43,797 nucleotides of DNA from Oscillospiraceae bacterium (GCA_902785115.1 CACZXQ010000003.1:1-43797); one strand, 5' to 3'. Shown: positions 7,778 through 16,880, counted from the first letter of the stretch. The notes: generated by a model from the letters alone, not told the origin. Made by a program: numbers and translations.

Positions 7778-8905
7778 TCAAGTATAAACTCTTGGGACAC
7801 GCTTCGACACCGCGCACAAAAGCTCATAGGGGATGGTCTGCGCCGCGTCGGCGAGCTTCTCGATGCTGTTTTCCGAGCCGAAGAGCTCCACCTCGCTGCC
7901 CACGTTGACCTCGGGCAGATCGCTCAGATCGACCATGCACATATCCATGCAGATGCTGCCGCGCTGGGGGGCAAAGCCGCCGGAGACAGCAAAGCTCACC
8001 TTGTTGGAGCAGAGGCGCGGCAGCCCGTCGGCATAGCCCGCGGCCAGAACGCCCATGCGGGTGCGCCGCCCGGTGACGAAGCGGCGTCCGTAGCTCACCG
8101 AGGTGCCGGGCTCATAGAATTTGATGGTGCTCACGGTGGTCACAAGGCGCATGCAGGGGCGCAGACCGAGCCGCCCGCTTGCATCGCCGTAGCCGTAGAG
8201 CAGCAGCCCCGGGCGTACCATGTCGAGCGCCATCTCCGGGTAGCTCACGACCGCGCCGGAATTGGCGCAGTGGCGGATGCGGAAATGAAAACCGCTGCGG
8301 CTCTCCACGGCGGCGATCACGTCCGTAAAGAGCTTGAACTGGGCGCGGGTGTATGTCTCGCAGTCCTCCCCCGGCTCATCCGAGACGGCGAAGTGGGTGT
8401 AGACGCCCTCAATATCCAGATGCGGCAGGGCGACGGTTTTTACCAGGTTCTCCACGCCCGTCTCGAAATAGTCCCCGGCGCAGAGATAGCCCAGGCGGGA
8501 CATGCCGGTGTCGAGCTTGATGTGGATCTTCAGCGTCCTGCCCAGCTCTCCCGCCGCCTCGGCATACTCTTCGGCCTTGGCAAGGGCGCTCACGGTCTGG
8601 GTGATGCCGTTTTCGATCAGGGTTTCGGTGTATTCGGGCGGCGTGTGGCCGAGGATCAGGATCGGCATGGAAACGCCGTTTTCGCGCAGCTCCAGCGCTT
8701 CGTCGAGACAGGAGACCGCGAGATAGTCCGCGCCCGCCTCCTGTAAAAGCTTCGAGACCGGCACCGCGCCATGGCCGTAGGCGTCGGCCTTCACCACGCC
8801 GAGAAAACGGCAGCCCGCGGGCAGACTTTTGCGGATCGCCTCATAATTGTGGCGGATGTTGGGCAGGGAGATCTCCGCCCAGGTTCTCTTTTGCAAATCG
8901 TTCAT
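7778..8905 (-). CDS. alr: Alanine racemase
   Basis: Alr converts L- to D-alanine for peptidoglycan, using pyridoxal phosphate. The 375-residue length is normal. The PLP lysine is K39 in VVKADAYGHG, the opposite-face catalytic tyrosine is in SVSYGRRF, and RPGLLLYGY and GSICMDMCMVD are family signatures. The ATG at 8905 follows the lipoprotein stop codon by one base, so the two are in one transcript; the ribosome site lies in the end of the lipoprotein gene. Confidence 0.96.
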   Translation of the reverse strand: MNDLQKRTWAEISLPNIRHNYEAIRKSLPAGCRFLGVVKADAYGHGAVPVSKLLQEAGADYLAVSCLDEALELRENGVSMPILILGHTPPEYTETLIENGITQTVSALAKAEEYAEAAGELGRTLKIHIKLDTGMSRLGYLCAGDYFETGVENLVKTVALPHLDIEGVYTHFAVSDEPGEDCETYTRAQFKLFTDVIAAVESRSGFHFRIRHCANSGAVVSYPEMALDMVRPGLLLYGYGDASGRLGLRPCMRLVTTVSTIKFYEPGTSVSYGRRFVTGRRTRMGVLAAGYADGLPRLCSNKVSFAVSGGFAPQRGSICMDMCMVDLSDLPEVNVGSEVELFGSENSIEKLADAAQTIPYELLCAVSKRVPRVYT

Positions 8906-8906
8906 G

Positions 8907-9455
8907 TTATTGGCTCCAATCGGATAGTTCGCAGAATACGCTCACGTTCCCGTCGCTCATCAGCTCTGCCCGCAGAGGCTTCATCCCCTCGGCAAACCAG
9001 ACCGTCACCGTGAGATGGTCGTCCGGCACGAGGCGATAGACCGCGCAGCCGTCCTCCTCCCAGTGGGTGTCCGGCAGTGCGCTTGTCAGCGCGGAGACGA
9101 GCTTCGGCAGCGCGTTCATCGGCGTGAGGCCGTAGGGGTCGAGCGGCGGTGTGTCGAGCACGATGCCGTCATAGCAGAGCGCCGCGCCGTCCCCGTCCAG
9201 GCTGGCGGAGACCCCTTCGATAAGCTGGGGCGCCAATACGGTGACGCGCTCACACGCCGCGTCCTTTTCATAGCGCAGGGTGAAGCGCCGGCTTTGCTCC
9301 GGGTACTCACAGCGCAGATCGGCGGTAAAGGCAAGGCTCTCCTTCGAGGCAAGCGATTCCGCAAAGGCTTCAAAACGGCTCTGCGCCGCGCGATCCCCGC
9401 AGGCGGAGAGCAGCAGGCAGCAGCAAAGCAGGACGGACAGCAGGACTTTTTTCAT
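8907..9455 (-). CDS. Lipoprotein of unknown function upstream of alr
   Basis: The 182-residue protein has a lipoprotein signal peptide: MKKVLL, a hydrophobic core rich in Cys/Leu and lipobox LSAC with the modified Cys at about 19. The mature part, with many beta-strand-like segments, may have a LolA/LppX-like fold as other Gram-positive lipoproteins of this size do; this is a guess from general features. First gene of an operon with alr, with a GGAGGATCACC ribosome site and its own promoter. A role in the cell envelope is suggested by the neighbour only. Confidence 0.82.
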   Translation of the reverse strand: MKKVLLSVLLCCCLLLSACGDRAAQSRFEAFAESLASKESLAFTADLRCEYPEQSRRFTLRYEKDAACERVTVLAPQLIEGVSASLDGDGAALCYDGIVLDTPPLDPYGLTPMNALPKLVSALTSALPDTHWEEDGCAVYRLVPDDHLTVTVWFAEGMKPLRAELMSDGNVSVFCELSDWSQ

Positions 9456-9512
9456 GGTGATCCTCCAAGTCGGAAATCAGTTACACATCCAAATCCTATG
9501 CCCGCCGGGTCT

Positions 9513-9541
9513 ATTATAATGACTATTTCCCTGTTCGTCAA
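9513..9541 (-). promoter_or_regulatory. Sigma-A promoter for lipoprotein-alr
   Basis: Minus strand TTGACG (9541-9536), 17-bp spacer, TATAAT (9518-9513). Confidence 0.7.
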
Positions 9542-9549
9542 TTTTTCTC

Positions 9550-9578
9550 TTGCACAATCCCGAAAAATATGCTAAGCT
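9550..9578 (+). promoter_or_regulatory. Promoter for the pheST leader
   Basis: TTGCAC, 17-bp spacer, TAAGCT; it overlaps the divergent alr-operon promoter region by a few bases. Confidence 0.55.
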
Positions 9579-9584
9579 AAATTT

Positions 9585-9806
9585 TGCTGTGAACGGGAAA
9601 ATAGCGCTCATACCGAACTGTCAGAGAGTGGGGGTCATCGGCTGCAAGCCCCCTGGTTTGGCCGCGCTTGGTTCGCCCGGGAGCTCCGGCCAATCCCCGG
9701 CGCGTCAGATGCGTTAGAGTCTGTGTTTAAGATGCGGCGTATGCCGAACGTGGGTGGTACCGCGGAAGTTTTGCTTTCGTCCCAGTGTGGGGCGGGAGCT
9801 TTTTTA
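9585..9806 (+). promoter_or_regulatory. T-box riboswitch, Phe-specific, with terminator
   Basis: The leader contains the T-box sequence GGGTGGTACCGCGG (9752-9765) that pairs with the tRNA acceptor end, and an AGAGAG box near 9623 typical of stem I. A TTC triplet at 9672-9674, followed by a G within GTTCGCCCGGGAGCTCC, fits the specifier position and means Phe. The terminator is GCTTTCGTCCC-AGTGT-GGGGCGGGAGC followed by six T (9773-9805). Uncharged tRNA-Phe would favour the antiterminator and expression of pheS and pheT. Confidence 0.93.
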
Positions 9807-9822
9807 TTGTAAGGAGATTCAT

Positions 9823-10848
9823 ATGAGAGAAATGATGCAGAAGCTTCGGGACGCCTCGATCCAGGCCATCCTGGAGAGTGAGAACGCAGAGAGCCTGGAG
9901 GCGCTGCGCGTCAAGTATCTCGGCAAGAAGGGCGAGCTCACCGGCATTCTCCGCCAGATGGGCAAGCTCTCCGCCGAGGAGCGCCCCGCCATGGGGCAGC
10001 TTGCAAACCAGCTGCGCGCCGACATTGAAAGCGCCATCGACGCGCGCCGCAGTGAGCTGCAGAGCGCGATGATGGAGAAGAAGCTGGAGCTGGAGGCCAT
10101 CGACGTGACCTTGCCCGCCGAGGATGTGCGCGTCGGACACAAGCACCCGATGTACAACGTTCTCGACCAGATCAAGGACATCTTCGTGGGCATGGGCTTT
10201 CAGGTCATCGACTGGCCCGAGGTGGAGAAGGCCGAATACAACTTTGACAAGCTGAATATCGAGGAAAGCCATCCTTCGCGCGAGTGGACGGACACCTTCT
10301 ACTTCAAAGAGGACAGCAGCATCCTTCTGCGCACCCAGACCTCGCCCATGCAGGTGCACGCGATGGAGACGATGGAATTGCCCATCCGCATCCTCGCCCC
10401 CGGCCGCGTCTACCGCAAGGACGAGGTGGACGCCACCCACTCCCCGATGTTCCACCAGATCGAGGGCATGGTCATCGACAAGGGCGTGACCATGGCCGAC
10501 CTCAAGGCGACGCTGAATCTCGTCGTCGAGCAGCTCTACGGCAAGGGCACGGTCACGCGCTTCCGCCCGCACCACTTCCCCTTCACCGAGCCGAGCTGCG
10601 AGATGGACATCCAGTGCCACAAGTGCGGCGGCAAGGGCTGCCCCACCTGCAAGGGGCAGGGCTGGATCGAGGTGCTGGGCGCCGGCATGGTGCACCCGAA
10701 GGTGCTCGCCGGCTGCGGCATCGACCCGGAAATCTACTCCGGCTGGGCCTTCGGCATGGGGCTGGAGCGCCTCGCCATGGGCGAATATAAAATCACGGAT
10801 CTGCGTCTGATCTTCGAGAACGACGTAAGATTCCTCGAACAGTTCTAA
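9823..10848 (+). CDS. pheS: Phenylalanyl-tRNA synthetase alpha subunit
   Basis: PheS is the catalytic subunit of the alpha2-beta2 enzyme that charges tRNA-Phe. The 341-residue protein has an N-terminal coiled coil (1-90), class II motif 2 (FRPHHFPFTEPSCEMD) and motif 3 (GWAFGMGLERLAM). A CxxC-type segment CHKCGGKGCPTC before GWIEVLGAGMVHP is common in Firmicutes. The ATG at 9823, 6 nt after AAGGAG, is preferred to an upstream in-frame GTG that lies inside the T-box. pheT follows after 12 bp. Confidence 0.97.
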   Translation: MREMMQKLRDASIQAILESENAESLEALRVKYLGKKGELTGILRQMGKLSAEERPAMGQLANQLRADIESAIDARRSELQSAMMEKKLELEAIDVTLPAEDVRVGHKHPMYNVLDQIKDIFVGMGFQVIDWPEVEKAEYNFDKLNIEESHPSREWTDTFYFKEDSSILLRTQTSPMQVHAMETMELPIRILAPGRVYRKDEVDATHSPMFHQIEGMVIDKGVTMADLKATLNLVVEQLYGKGTVTRFRPHHFPFTEPSCEMDIQCHKCGGKGCPTCKGQGWIEVLGAGMVHPKVLAGCGIDPEIYSGWAFGMGLERLAMGEYKITDLRLIFENDVRFLEQF

Positions 10849-10860
10849 GGAGGCGCCGAG

Positions 10861-13545
10861 ATGAAACTATCCAGAAAATGGCTCAACGAATTTGTCGATC
10901 TGCCCCTCAATGAAGTGAGCGACCGCGATTTTGACGAGGCGATGACCATCTCCGGCTCCAAGGTGGAGGTCACGGAGAATCTCGCCGAGAGCATCCACAA
11001 CGTAAAGGTGGGGCGCATCCTCTCCATGGAGAAGCACCCCAACTCCGACCATATGTACGTCTGCCAGCTTGACGTGGGCGAAGATGAGCCCGTGCAGATC
11101 GTGACGGGCGCGTGGAACGTGCACGTGGGTGATCTCGTCCCCGCGGCGCTGCACAAATCCCTGCTGCCCGGCGGCGTGAAGATCGAAAAGGGCAAGCTCA
11201 GGGGCGTCGCGTCCTACGGGATGCTCTGCTCCCTCAAGGAGCTGAACCTCACCGAGCACGACTACGCCTACGCGACGATCGAAGCCGCTGCTCTTTTAAA
11301 CGACTACCACCCCATCGACCCCGACAAGCCCTCCATCTCCTCTGACATTCAGCCGGGCGACAAAATCTTCGGCAAAGTCATCGCGGCAAAGGTCGAGGCC
11401 GTCGAGAACGCGGGCGTGAACCGCTGGAAACTCCGGCTGCACGACGGTAAGGAGACCGTCACGGCCTGCCAGAACGTGCACACGGGTGATCTCGTCGCCT
11501 ATGACACGGCGAAGGACAAGGTCTGCACGCTTGCCGACCTGCACGCGGAGCAGCGGGAGTTCCCCCACTGCATTCAGGACGGCATCTTCATCCTGCATGA
11601 AGACTGCAAGCCCGGGGACGACATGGGCGCCCTTCTCGGACTCGACGACCATGTGGTGGAGTTTGAGATCACGCCGAACCGCCCCGACTGCCTGTGCATG
11701 ATCGGGCTTGCGCGCGAGGCAGCCGTCACCTTTCATAAGCCCCTCAAGCTGCACACCCCGGTGGTAGAGGCCAAGGCCGGCGGAAACATCCGCGATATGG
11801 CGAAGATCGTCATCGAGGAGCCCGCCCTCTGCCCGCGCTACATCGGGCGCATGGTGCGCAGCGTCAAGATCGGCCCCTCCCCCGCCTGGATGCGCGAGCG
11901 CATCCGCAACGCGGGTATGCGCCCGATCAACAACCTTGTGGACATCACCAACTACGTCATGCTCGAGTACGGTCAGCCCATGCACGCCTTCGACTTCAGC
12001 TGCGTGAAGGATGGCGAGATCCACGTCCGCCTCGCCAAAGAGGGCGAGAGCATCCAGACCCTCGACGGTACCCAGCGTAAGCTCACGCCCAATATGCTCT
12101 GCATCTGCGACACGGACAAGCCCGTCGCGGTTGCGGGCGTGATGGGCGGCGCGAACAGCGAGATCGTGGGCGACACGGCGATGGTGCTCTTTGAGTCGGC
12201 CAACTTCAACGGCCCCTCCGTGCGCCGCACCGCCACCGCCCTCGGCATGCGCACCGACGCCTCCTCCCGCTACGAAAAGGGGCTTGACCCCGAGAACACC
12301 TATCTCGCCGTACAGCGCGCCTGCGAGCTGGTGGAGATGCTGGGCTGCGGCGAAGTGGTGGAGGGCGTCATCGACGTCTACCCCGGCAAGGCGGCGCCCA
12401 AGACCGTGAAGCTCGAGCCGGAGAAAATCAACGCCCTGCTCGGCACCGACATTGACAAAGCCACCATGCGCGATACGCTGCTGCGCCTCGGCTTTACGCT
12501 GGACGGCGACACGATCATCGTCCCCTCCTGGCGCGGCGATGTGGAACACTACTCCGACATTGCCGAGGAGGTCGCCCGCATCTACGGCTATAACCGCATC
12601 CCCACCCGCTTTACGAGCACCGGCACCACGATGGGCGGCTTCAGCCCCGTGCAGCAGTGTGAGCGGCGGCTGGGTGAGCTCTGCCGCGGCATGGGTATGG
12701 ATGAGATCATCACTTACTCCTTCATCAGCCCCAGCTACTACGACAAGATCCGCTGGCCGCAGGACGATCCGCGGCGCGACAGCCTGCGGATTCTCAATCC
12801 CCTCGGGGAAGACAGCTCCATCATGCGCACCACGATCCTGCCCTCCATGCTGGAGATCGTGAGCCGCAACGTCCACTACCGCAACAAGCAGGCCGCCCTC
12901 TACGAGATCGGCCGCATCTATAAAAAACGCCCGGACGGTCTTGCCGACGAGCCGAAGATCCTCTCCATCGGCGCTTACGGCGAAAAGATGAACTTCTTTG
13001 TGCTCAAGGGCTGGGTCGAGGCGATCCTCAAGGCGCTCGGCATCCCCGCCGCGCACTTTGAACAGGAGCGCCATAATCCCTCCTACCACCCCGGCCGCTG
13101 CGCCGTGCTGAGCGTCAACGGCACCGAGATCGGCGTCATGGGTCAGATCCATCCCGAGGTTGCAAAAAACTACGGCGTGGACGTGGAGGTCTACTGCGCG
13201 GAGCTCAGCTTCGACGCGCTCTTTGCGCTTCAGGGTGCGACGCCGGTTTACAAGCCCCTGCCCCGCTTCCCCTCCGTCAGCCGTGACATTGCCGTGGTCT
13301 GCGACCGGGAGATCCCCGTGGGAACCATGATCGAGACGATTTTGGCCAGCGGCGGCAAGTATCTCAAGGAGTGCAGCCTCTTCGACATCTACACCGGGCA
13401 CCATATCGCGGACGGCAAGAAGTCCGTCGCCTTCTCCCTCACGATGCGTGCTGACGATCAGACGCTCACCGACGAGCACGCCGAGGAGACCGTGAAAAAG
13501 GTTCTCGCCGCGCTGCAGCAGAGCTATAACGCCGTGATGCGCTGA
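10861..13545 (+). CDS. pheT: Phenylalanyl-tRNA synthetase beta subunit, with extra OB-like insertion
   Basis: PheT carries editing and tRNA-binding functions of the enzyme. Domains: tRNA-binding OB fold (about 38-135, NVKVGRILS ... WNVHVGDLV ... GMLCS), B3/B4 editing (about 325-500), B5 (about 510-580), core, and FDX-ACB at the C terminus (about 797-894). The protein is 894 residues against about 800 for most relatives. The excess lies at about 140-235, between GMLCSLKEL and CIQDGIFILHEDCKPGDDMG, and itself looks like a degenerate OB domain (GKVIAAKVEAV ... QNVHTGDLVAY). The ribosome site is AAGGAGGCGCCGAG. Confidence 0.96.
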   Translation: MKLSRKWLNEFVDLPLNEVSDRDFDEAMTISGSKVEVTENLAESIHNVKVGRILSMEKHPNSDHMYVCQLDVGEDEPVQIVTGAWNVHVGDLVPAALHKSLLPGGVKIEKGKLRGVASYGMLCSLKELNLTEHDYAYATIEAAALLNDYHPIDPDKPSISSDIQPGDKIFGKVIAAKVEAVENAGVNRWKLRLHDGKETVTACQNVHTGDLVAYDTAKDKVCTLADLHAEQREFPHCIQDGIFILHEDCKPGDDMGALLGLDDHVVEFEITPNRPDCLCMIGLAREAAVTFHKPLKLHTPVVEAKAGGNIRDMAKIVIEEPALCPRYIGRMVRSVKIGPSPAWMRERIRNAGMRPINNLVDITNYVMLEYGQPMHAFDFSCVKDGEIHVRLAKEGESIQTLDGTQRKLTPNMLCICDTDKPVAVAGVMGGANSEIVGDTAMVLFESANFNGPSVRRTATALGMRTDASSRYEKGLDPENTYLAVQRACELVEMLGCGEVVEGVIDVYPGKAAPKTVKLEPEKINALLGTDIDKATMRDTLLRLGFTLDGDTIIVPSWRGDVEHYSDIAEEVARIYGYNRIPTRFTSTGTTMGGFSPVQQCERRLGELCRGMGMDEIITYSFISPSYYDKIRWPQDDPRRDSLRILNPLGEDSSIMRTTILPSMLEIVSRNVHYRNKQAALYEIGRIYKKRPDGLADEPKILSIGAYGEKMNFFVLKGWVEAILKALGIPAAHFEQERHNPSYHPGRCAVLSVNGTEIGVMGQIHPEVAKNYGVDVEVYCAELSFDALFALQGATPVYKPLPRFPSVSRDIAVVCDREIPVGTMIETILASGGKYLKECSLFDIYTGHHIADGKKSVAFSLTMRADDQTLTDEHAEETVKKVLAALQQSYNAVMR

Positions 13546-13567
13546 TAATCCGGGCGGCGTCCACCAC

Positions 13568-13590
13568 TTTTTGCTGATTTTCAGCAAAAA
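13568..13590 (+). terminator. Hairpin after pheT
   Basis: TTTTTGCTGA-TTT-TCAGCAAAAA, perfect 10-bp stem 22 bp after the pheT stop. The 3' arm ends in A, and T-rich sequence follows only after a gap, so it is a weak terminator at best. Confidence 0.4.
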
Positions 13591-13616
13591 AACCTTCTTT
13601 TTCCTCCATAAATGAC

Positions 13617-13644
13617 TTTACTTGTGCTTTGAATCTGCTATAAT
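13617..13644 (+). promoter_or_regulatory. Promoter for ireB
   Basis: TTTACT, 16-bp spacer, TATAAT; start codon 31 bp downstream. Confidence 0.6.
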
Positions 13645-13675
13645 ACAGAATAGAAAGAAGAAGGAGGGAAGATAG

Positions 13676-13918
13676 TTGGAGGACGTAACCAGAAAATTTA
13701 CAGCGCTGGACAGCAAGGCCGAGATGAAGGAGATTCTTTCGTCTGTCTATAACTCCCTCATGGTGAAGGGCTATAACCCCATCAACCAGATCGTGGGTTA
13801 TATTCTGTCGGAAGACCCCACTTATATCACCAACTACAACAACGCCCGCACGCTCATCACCCGCATTGACCGGGACGAGCTGCTGCAGGAGCTGCTAAGA
13901 ACGTATCTCGCCAAATGA
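13676..13918 (+). CDS. ireB: IreB-family regulatory phosphoprotein (UPF0297)
   Basis: The 80-residue protein matches the UPF0297/DUF965 family (YrzL, IreB): it starts with a Thr-containing segment and has the conserved NPINQIVGYILSEDPTYI and YNNARTLITRIDRDELLQELL. In Enterococcus faecalis IreB is phosphorylated by the PASTA kinase IreK and affects cephalosporin resistance. Start is TTG at 13676 behind AAGGAGGG. The usual partners ruvX/yqgF and a UPF0473 gene do not follow; the gene stands alone with its own promoter and terminator. Confidence 0.93.
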   Translation: MEDVTRKFTALDSKAEMKEILSSVYNSLMVKGYNPINQIVGYILSEDPTYITNYNNARTLITRIDRDELLQELLRTYLAK

Positions 13919-13921
13919 AAC

Positions 13922-13961
13922 AAGGGGATGTTGAAAAAGTCTTTTTCACATCCCCTTTTCA
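13922..13961 (+). terminator. Terminator between ireB and prdX
   Basis: AAGGGGATGTTGAAAAAG pairs with CTTTTTCACATCCCCTT with one bulge and a T-run; the A-rich 5' side lets it serve both convergent genes. Confidence 0.85.
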
Positions 13962-13964
13962 TTT

Positions 13965-14519
13965 TCACTCCGCTTCCCAGGGCAGCTCAACGAAGGTCGG
14001 CTCGTGTCCCATGGCGGGCAGAAGTGTTTCCAACAGCGCCCTGGTTCGAAAGCGGAGGCTGGAGGTGTTGATGCAGGGATGACAGCCGAAAAATTCCTCC
14101 CGCAGGAGATCGCGATCCACCAGCAGGCGTACCGCGTGATCTCTGTCGTTCATCAGCCCGAGGACGCTCACAGAGCCGGGTGTGATGTCAAGGTACTGCT
14201 CCATGTGTTCCGGGCTTGCAAAGCTCAGGCGGGCGGAACCGATCTGTTTGGACAGGAGCTTCGTCTTAAGGGGCTTTTCTCCCGGCATGATGAGCAGATA
14301 GAAGTCCGTCTGCTGCCGGTTGGTGAGAAAGAGGTTCTTGCAGATCTTGCAGCCGAGCAGCCCTTCCACCTCCCGGCAGGCCTCAATGGTGTCCGCGTGC
14401 TCGTGATCGACGCGGCAGTATTCGATCCCCAGCCGATCCAGCAGCTCATAGCAGCGCTCTTCTTTGGGGATGCGCCTCTCCTGCGGGCGGCCGCGGTATA
14501 AAGTCTTGTCAATTCTCAT
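13965..14519 (-). CDS. prdX: Prolyl-tRNA deacylase, ProX/YbaK type
   Basis: This 184-residue free-standing editing-domain protein should hydrolyse mischarged Ala-tRNA-Pro (PrdX/ProXp-ala). Features: the region HADTIEACREVEGLLGCKICKNLFL, the catalytic-type Lys in ICKNLFLTNR, the GEKPLKTKLLSKQIG segment, and the end of the domain with GCHPCINTSSLRFRT. The lead segment 1-30 is basic and extra to the minimal domain, as in PrdX. ATG at 14519 lies just past an ACTTTATAC-like AT stretch; the ribosome site is poor (AGCTATG). It could also be a YbaK-type Cys-tRNA deacylase, but the CINTSSL motif favours PrdX. Confidence 0.88.
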   Translation of the reverse strand: MRIDKTLYRGRPQERRIPKEERCYELLDRLGIEYCRVDHEHADTIEACREVEGLLGCKICKNLFLTNRQQTDFYLLIMPGEKPLKTKLLSKQIGSARLSFASPEHMEQYLDITPGSVSVLGLMNDRDHAVRLLVDRDLLREEFFGCHPCINTSSLRFRTRALLETLLPAMGHEPTFVELPWEAE

Positions 14520-14530
14520 AGCTTTTCATG

Positions 14531-14561
14531 AAAAAGGACGCTGCGTAAGCAGCGCCCTTTT
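14531..14561 (-). terminator. Terminator for cstA
   Basis: On the minus strand AAAAGGGCGCTGC-TTAC-GCAGCGTCCTTTTT; one mismatch, T-run at the end, 20 bp past the cstA stop. Confidence 0.85.
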
Positions 14562-14581
14562 GTTGATATGTTGCGGTCGGC

Positions 14582-16279
14582 TTATGCCTTCTTGGCCTTG
14601 GCCTGAGCGGACAGGGTCTTGAAGGACATGACGGCGAGGATAACAGCCAGAACGACGAGAGCAAGGCTCCAGATCACCTGGAAGTAGGTGCCCCAATCGG
14701 TGCCGGCGGCGATCTTACCGAAGCCGGTCACGATGGTCCAGCAGAGTGCGGTGATGGTGGCGCAGAGCATGAAGATCATCGGGAAGAAGAACATCTTGTT
14801 GTTGCGGCCGATCTTGCCGAGCCAGGTGCAGACGGCGAGCATCGCGACGCCGGCAAGCAGCTGGTTGGCGGAACCGAACACGCTCCAGATCTGGCTCAGA
14901 CCCATGAAGCCCATGCCGCAGCCGATCACGACCATGATCAGGGTGGACACGATCGGGGTGCTGAAGAACTTCGCGGCGCCGGTCAGCTGATCGCGGGTCT
15001 TTCCTTCCGGCGTGAGCAGCTCGGCGAAGAGGTAACGGCACAGACGGGTCGCGGAGTCCAGAGAGGTCAGTGCAAAGACGGAGACGGCCAGCGTGAAGAG
15101 GTTGTAGATAACAGCGTAGCTCTTCTCACCAGCGAAGGAGGCGAACATCGTGGCAATGCCGCCGGCGAAGATCGTGGGAGGCGCGGACATCTGGTACTTG
15201 TCGCCGACCTGGTTCCACACCACGCCGACAGCGATCAGAGCGATGACGCCCAGCGCGGACTCGACGACCATGGAGCCGTAGCCGATGACCTGCGCGTCCT
15301 TTTCATTGTTGATCTGCTTGGAGGAGGTGCCGGAGGAGATCAGAGAGTGGAAGCCGGAGCAGGCGCCGCAGGCCACGGTGATGAACAGGAAGGGGAAGAT
15401 CGGCTGGCCGGAAGCGTTGACCAGACCGGTGAAAGCGGGAACCTTCACAACAGCGGCGCCGGTGAAGGAACCGCCGATGATGGCGACGAGAGCCAGCGCC
15501 ATCATGCCGTAGAGCAGGAAGGAGCTCAGATAGTCACGGGGCTGCAGCAGGATCCACACAGGCAGCAGGGAGGCCACGGTGACATACACGGCGATGAAGA
15601 GCACCCAGAAGGTACGGCTGAAGTGCAGGCCGACGAACTGACCGAGGAAGACAATGGCGATGATGCCGATGATGCCGACGATGGTGGCAGGGCCGATCTT
15701 GGCATTCTTGCGGTACACGAAGAAGCCGAAGATCGCGGCGATGACGATAAAGAGGATAGACGTCATGGCCGTAGAACCGTTGGCGGTATAGGTGGCGGCG
15801 GAGGGATCTACCGACACGAAAGTGCCCGCGACAACGGCAGTGAAGGAGGCGATGACCAGGATCAGAACGGCGAGGGCGAAGATGATGAACAGACGCTGAG
15901 CCTTGACGCCCATGGAGTCCTTCATGATCTCGCCGATGGAGCCGCCGTTGTGACGAATGGAGGCGAACAGGGCGCCAAAGTCATGCATAGCGCCGAAGAA
16001 GATGCCGCCGAACACGCACCACAGGAACACGGGGACCCAGCCGAACACGGCGGCCTGGATCGGTCCGTTGATGGGGCCTGCACCGGCGATCGAAGAGAAG
16101 TGGTGACCCATCAGCACGGCGGGGTTGGCAGGAACATAGTCCATTCCGTCGTAGCTGGTGTGGGCCGGGGTCTCGCGATTGGGGTCAACACCCCACTGCT
16201 TGGCCAGCCAGCTTCCGTAGAAGACATAGCCCAGAGCAAGCAGAACGATCGCGACCAAGAGAATCAGTAATGCGCTCAC
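14582..16279 (-). CDS. cstA: CstA carbon-starvation transporter
   Basis: CstA-family proteins import peptides or pyruvate. The 565-residue protein is almost wholly membrane helices and has the family landmarks DYVPANPAVLMGHHFSSIAGAGPINGP split over positions about 50-75, FGAMHDFGALFASIRH and GSANQLLAG. E. coli CstA is longer (701) but clostridial forms are of this size. I chose GTG at 16279, 8 nt from AAGGAG; an in-frame GTG three codons earlier abuts the ribosome site. It lies 47 bp after a small gene that may be its partner. Confidence 0.95.
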   Translation of the reverse strand: MSALLILLVAIVLLALGYVFYGSWLAKQWGVDPNRETPAHTSYDGMDYVPANPAVLMGHHFSSIAGAGPINGPIQAAVFGWVPVFLWCVFGGIFFGAMHDFGALFASIRHNGGSIGEIMKDSMGVKAQRLFIIFALAVLILVIASFTAVVAGTFVSVDPSAATYTANGSTAMTSILFIVIAAIFGFFVYRKNAKIGPATIVGIIGIIAIVFLGQFVGLHFSRTFWVLFIAVYVTVASLLPVWILLQPRDYLSSFLLYGMMALALVAIIGGSFTGAAVVKVPAFTGLVNASGQPIFPFLFITVACGACSGFHSLISSGTSSKQINNEKDAQVIGYGSMVVESALGVIALIAVGVVWNQVGDKYQMSAPPTIFAGGIATMFASFAGEKSYAVIYNLFTLAVSVFALTSLDSATRLCRYLFAELLTPEGKTRDQLTGAAKFFSTPIVSTLIMVVIGCGMGFMGLSQIWSVFGSANQLLAGVAMLAVCTWLGKIGRNNKMFFFPMIFMLCATITALCWTIVTGFGKIAAGTDWGTYFQVIWSLALVVLAVILAVMSFKTLSAQAKAKKA

Positions 16280-16326
16280 ACTTTTCACTCCTTAATGAAA
16301 AAATTTTTATTAACTATCACTGTCCG

Positions 16327-16839
16327 TTATTCGCGGACAGCGAATAGTTTCGTAAAGAAGGGGGCAAGCTCATGCCCGGCGTAGTTCGTGACGGTCTTTT
16401 TCGACTGCATATCCACGATGCCCGCGAGCAGATTGGTGTAGCCCCAGAGGCCGAGCTTGTAGTTTTTGCTGAAGCTCAGCTTCTTCACCGCCTTCTGCGC
16501 TTCCTCCCCCGCCTCGTCCGCCACGAACACCGCCTTGATATTGGTGCACTGGTGCTCCTTATGGGGTCTGACACGGGGCAGCCCGTCGGCGAGCGCGTAG
16601 TCTGCGCAGGCCTTCACCAGCGCCGCGTCAAACCGGGGAGCGGAGAAAATGTAGGCGTATTCATTCTTTTCGTTGGCCCAGATCTTCGCGCTTTTGACGA
16701 GGAAAAACTGCTCATCCCGATCCTTATAATCGGCCCGGAACGCAAGGGGCAGCTCGGTCTCCACATCCTCAACCAGATTATAGTAGGCGCTGTAAGCGTC
16801 CTTCAGCACATCTATAAACCGGCTGCGCTCGATCAGCAT
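16327..16839 (-). CDS. Hypothetical protein upstream of cstA
   Basis: A 170-residue soluble protein with no signal or membrane span that I cannot assign. It has alternating charged helices and a middle segment PRVRPHKEHQCTNIKAVFVADEAG. The start follows GGAGGGAGCCCC. It is the first gene of a likely two-gene unit with cstA, which suggests a role in transport or in sensing the same substrate; this is from context only. Confidence 0.75.
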   Translation of the reverse strand: MLIERSRFIDVLKDAYSAYYNLVEDVETELPLAFRADYKDRDEQFFLVKSAKIWANEKNEYAYIFSAPRFDAALVKACADYALADGLPRVRPHKEHQCTNIKAVFVADEAGEEAQKAVKKLSFSKNYKLGLWGYTNLLAGIVDMQSKKTVTNYAGHELAPFFTKLFAVRE

Positions 16840-16880
16840 GGGGCTCCCTCCGAAAAAATGAACAAATTGTGACTGTCTAT

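Noticed and set aside
7274..8746. 490-codon plus-strand frame opposite GH13 and alr
   Set aside because: Crosses two real genes antisense and has no family features.
11296..13587. 763-codon minus-strand reading frame opposite pheT
   Set aside because: Product of GC-rich codon bias; pheT on the other strand is certain.
15347..16270. Acidic, Asp/Glu/Gly-rich frame opposite cstA
   Set aside because: Composition is that of an antisense of membrane-protein codons.
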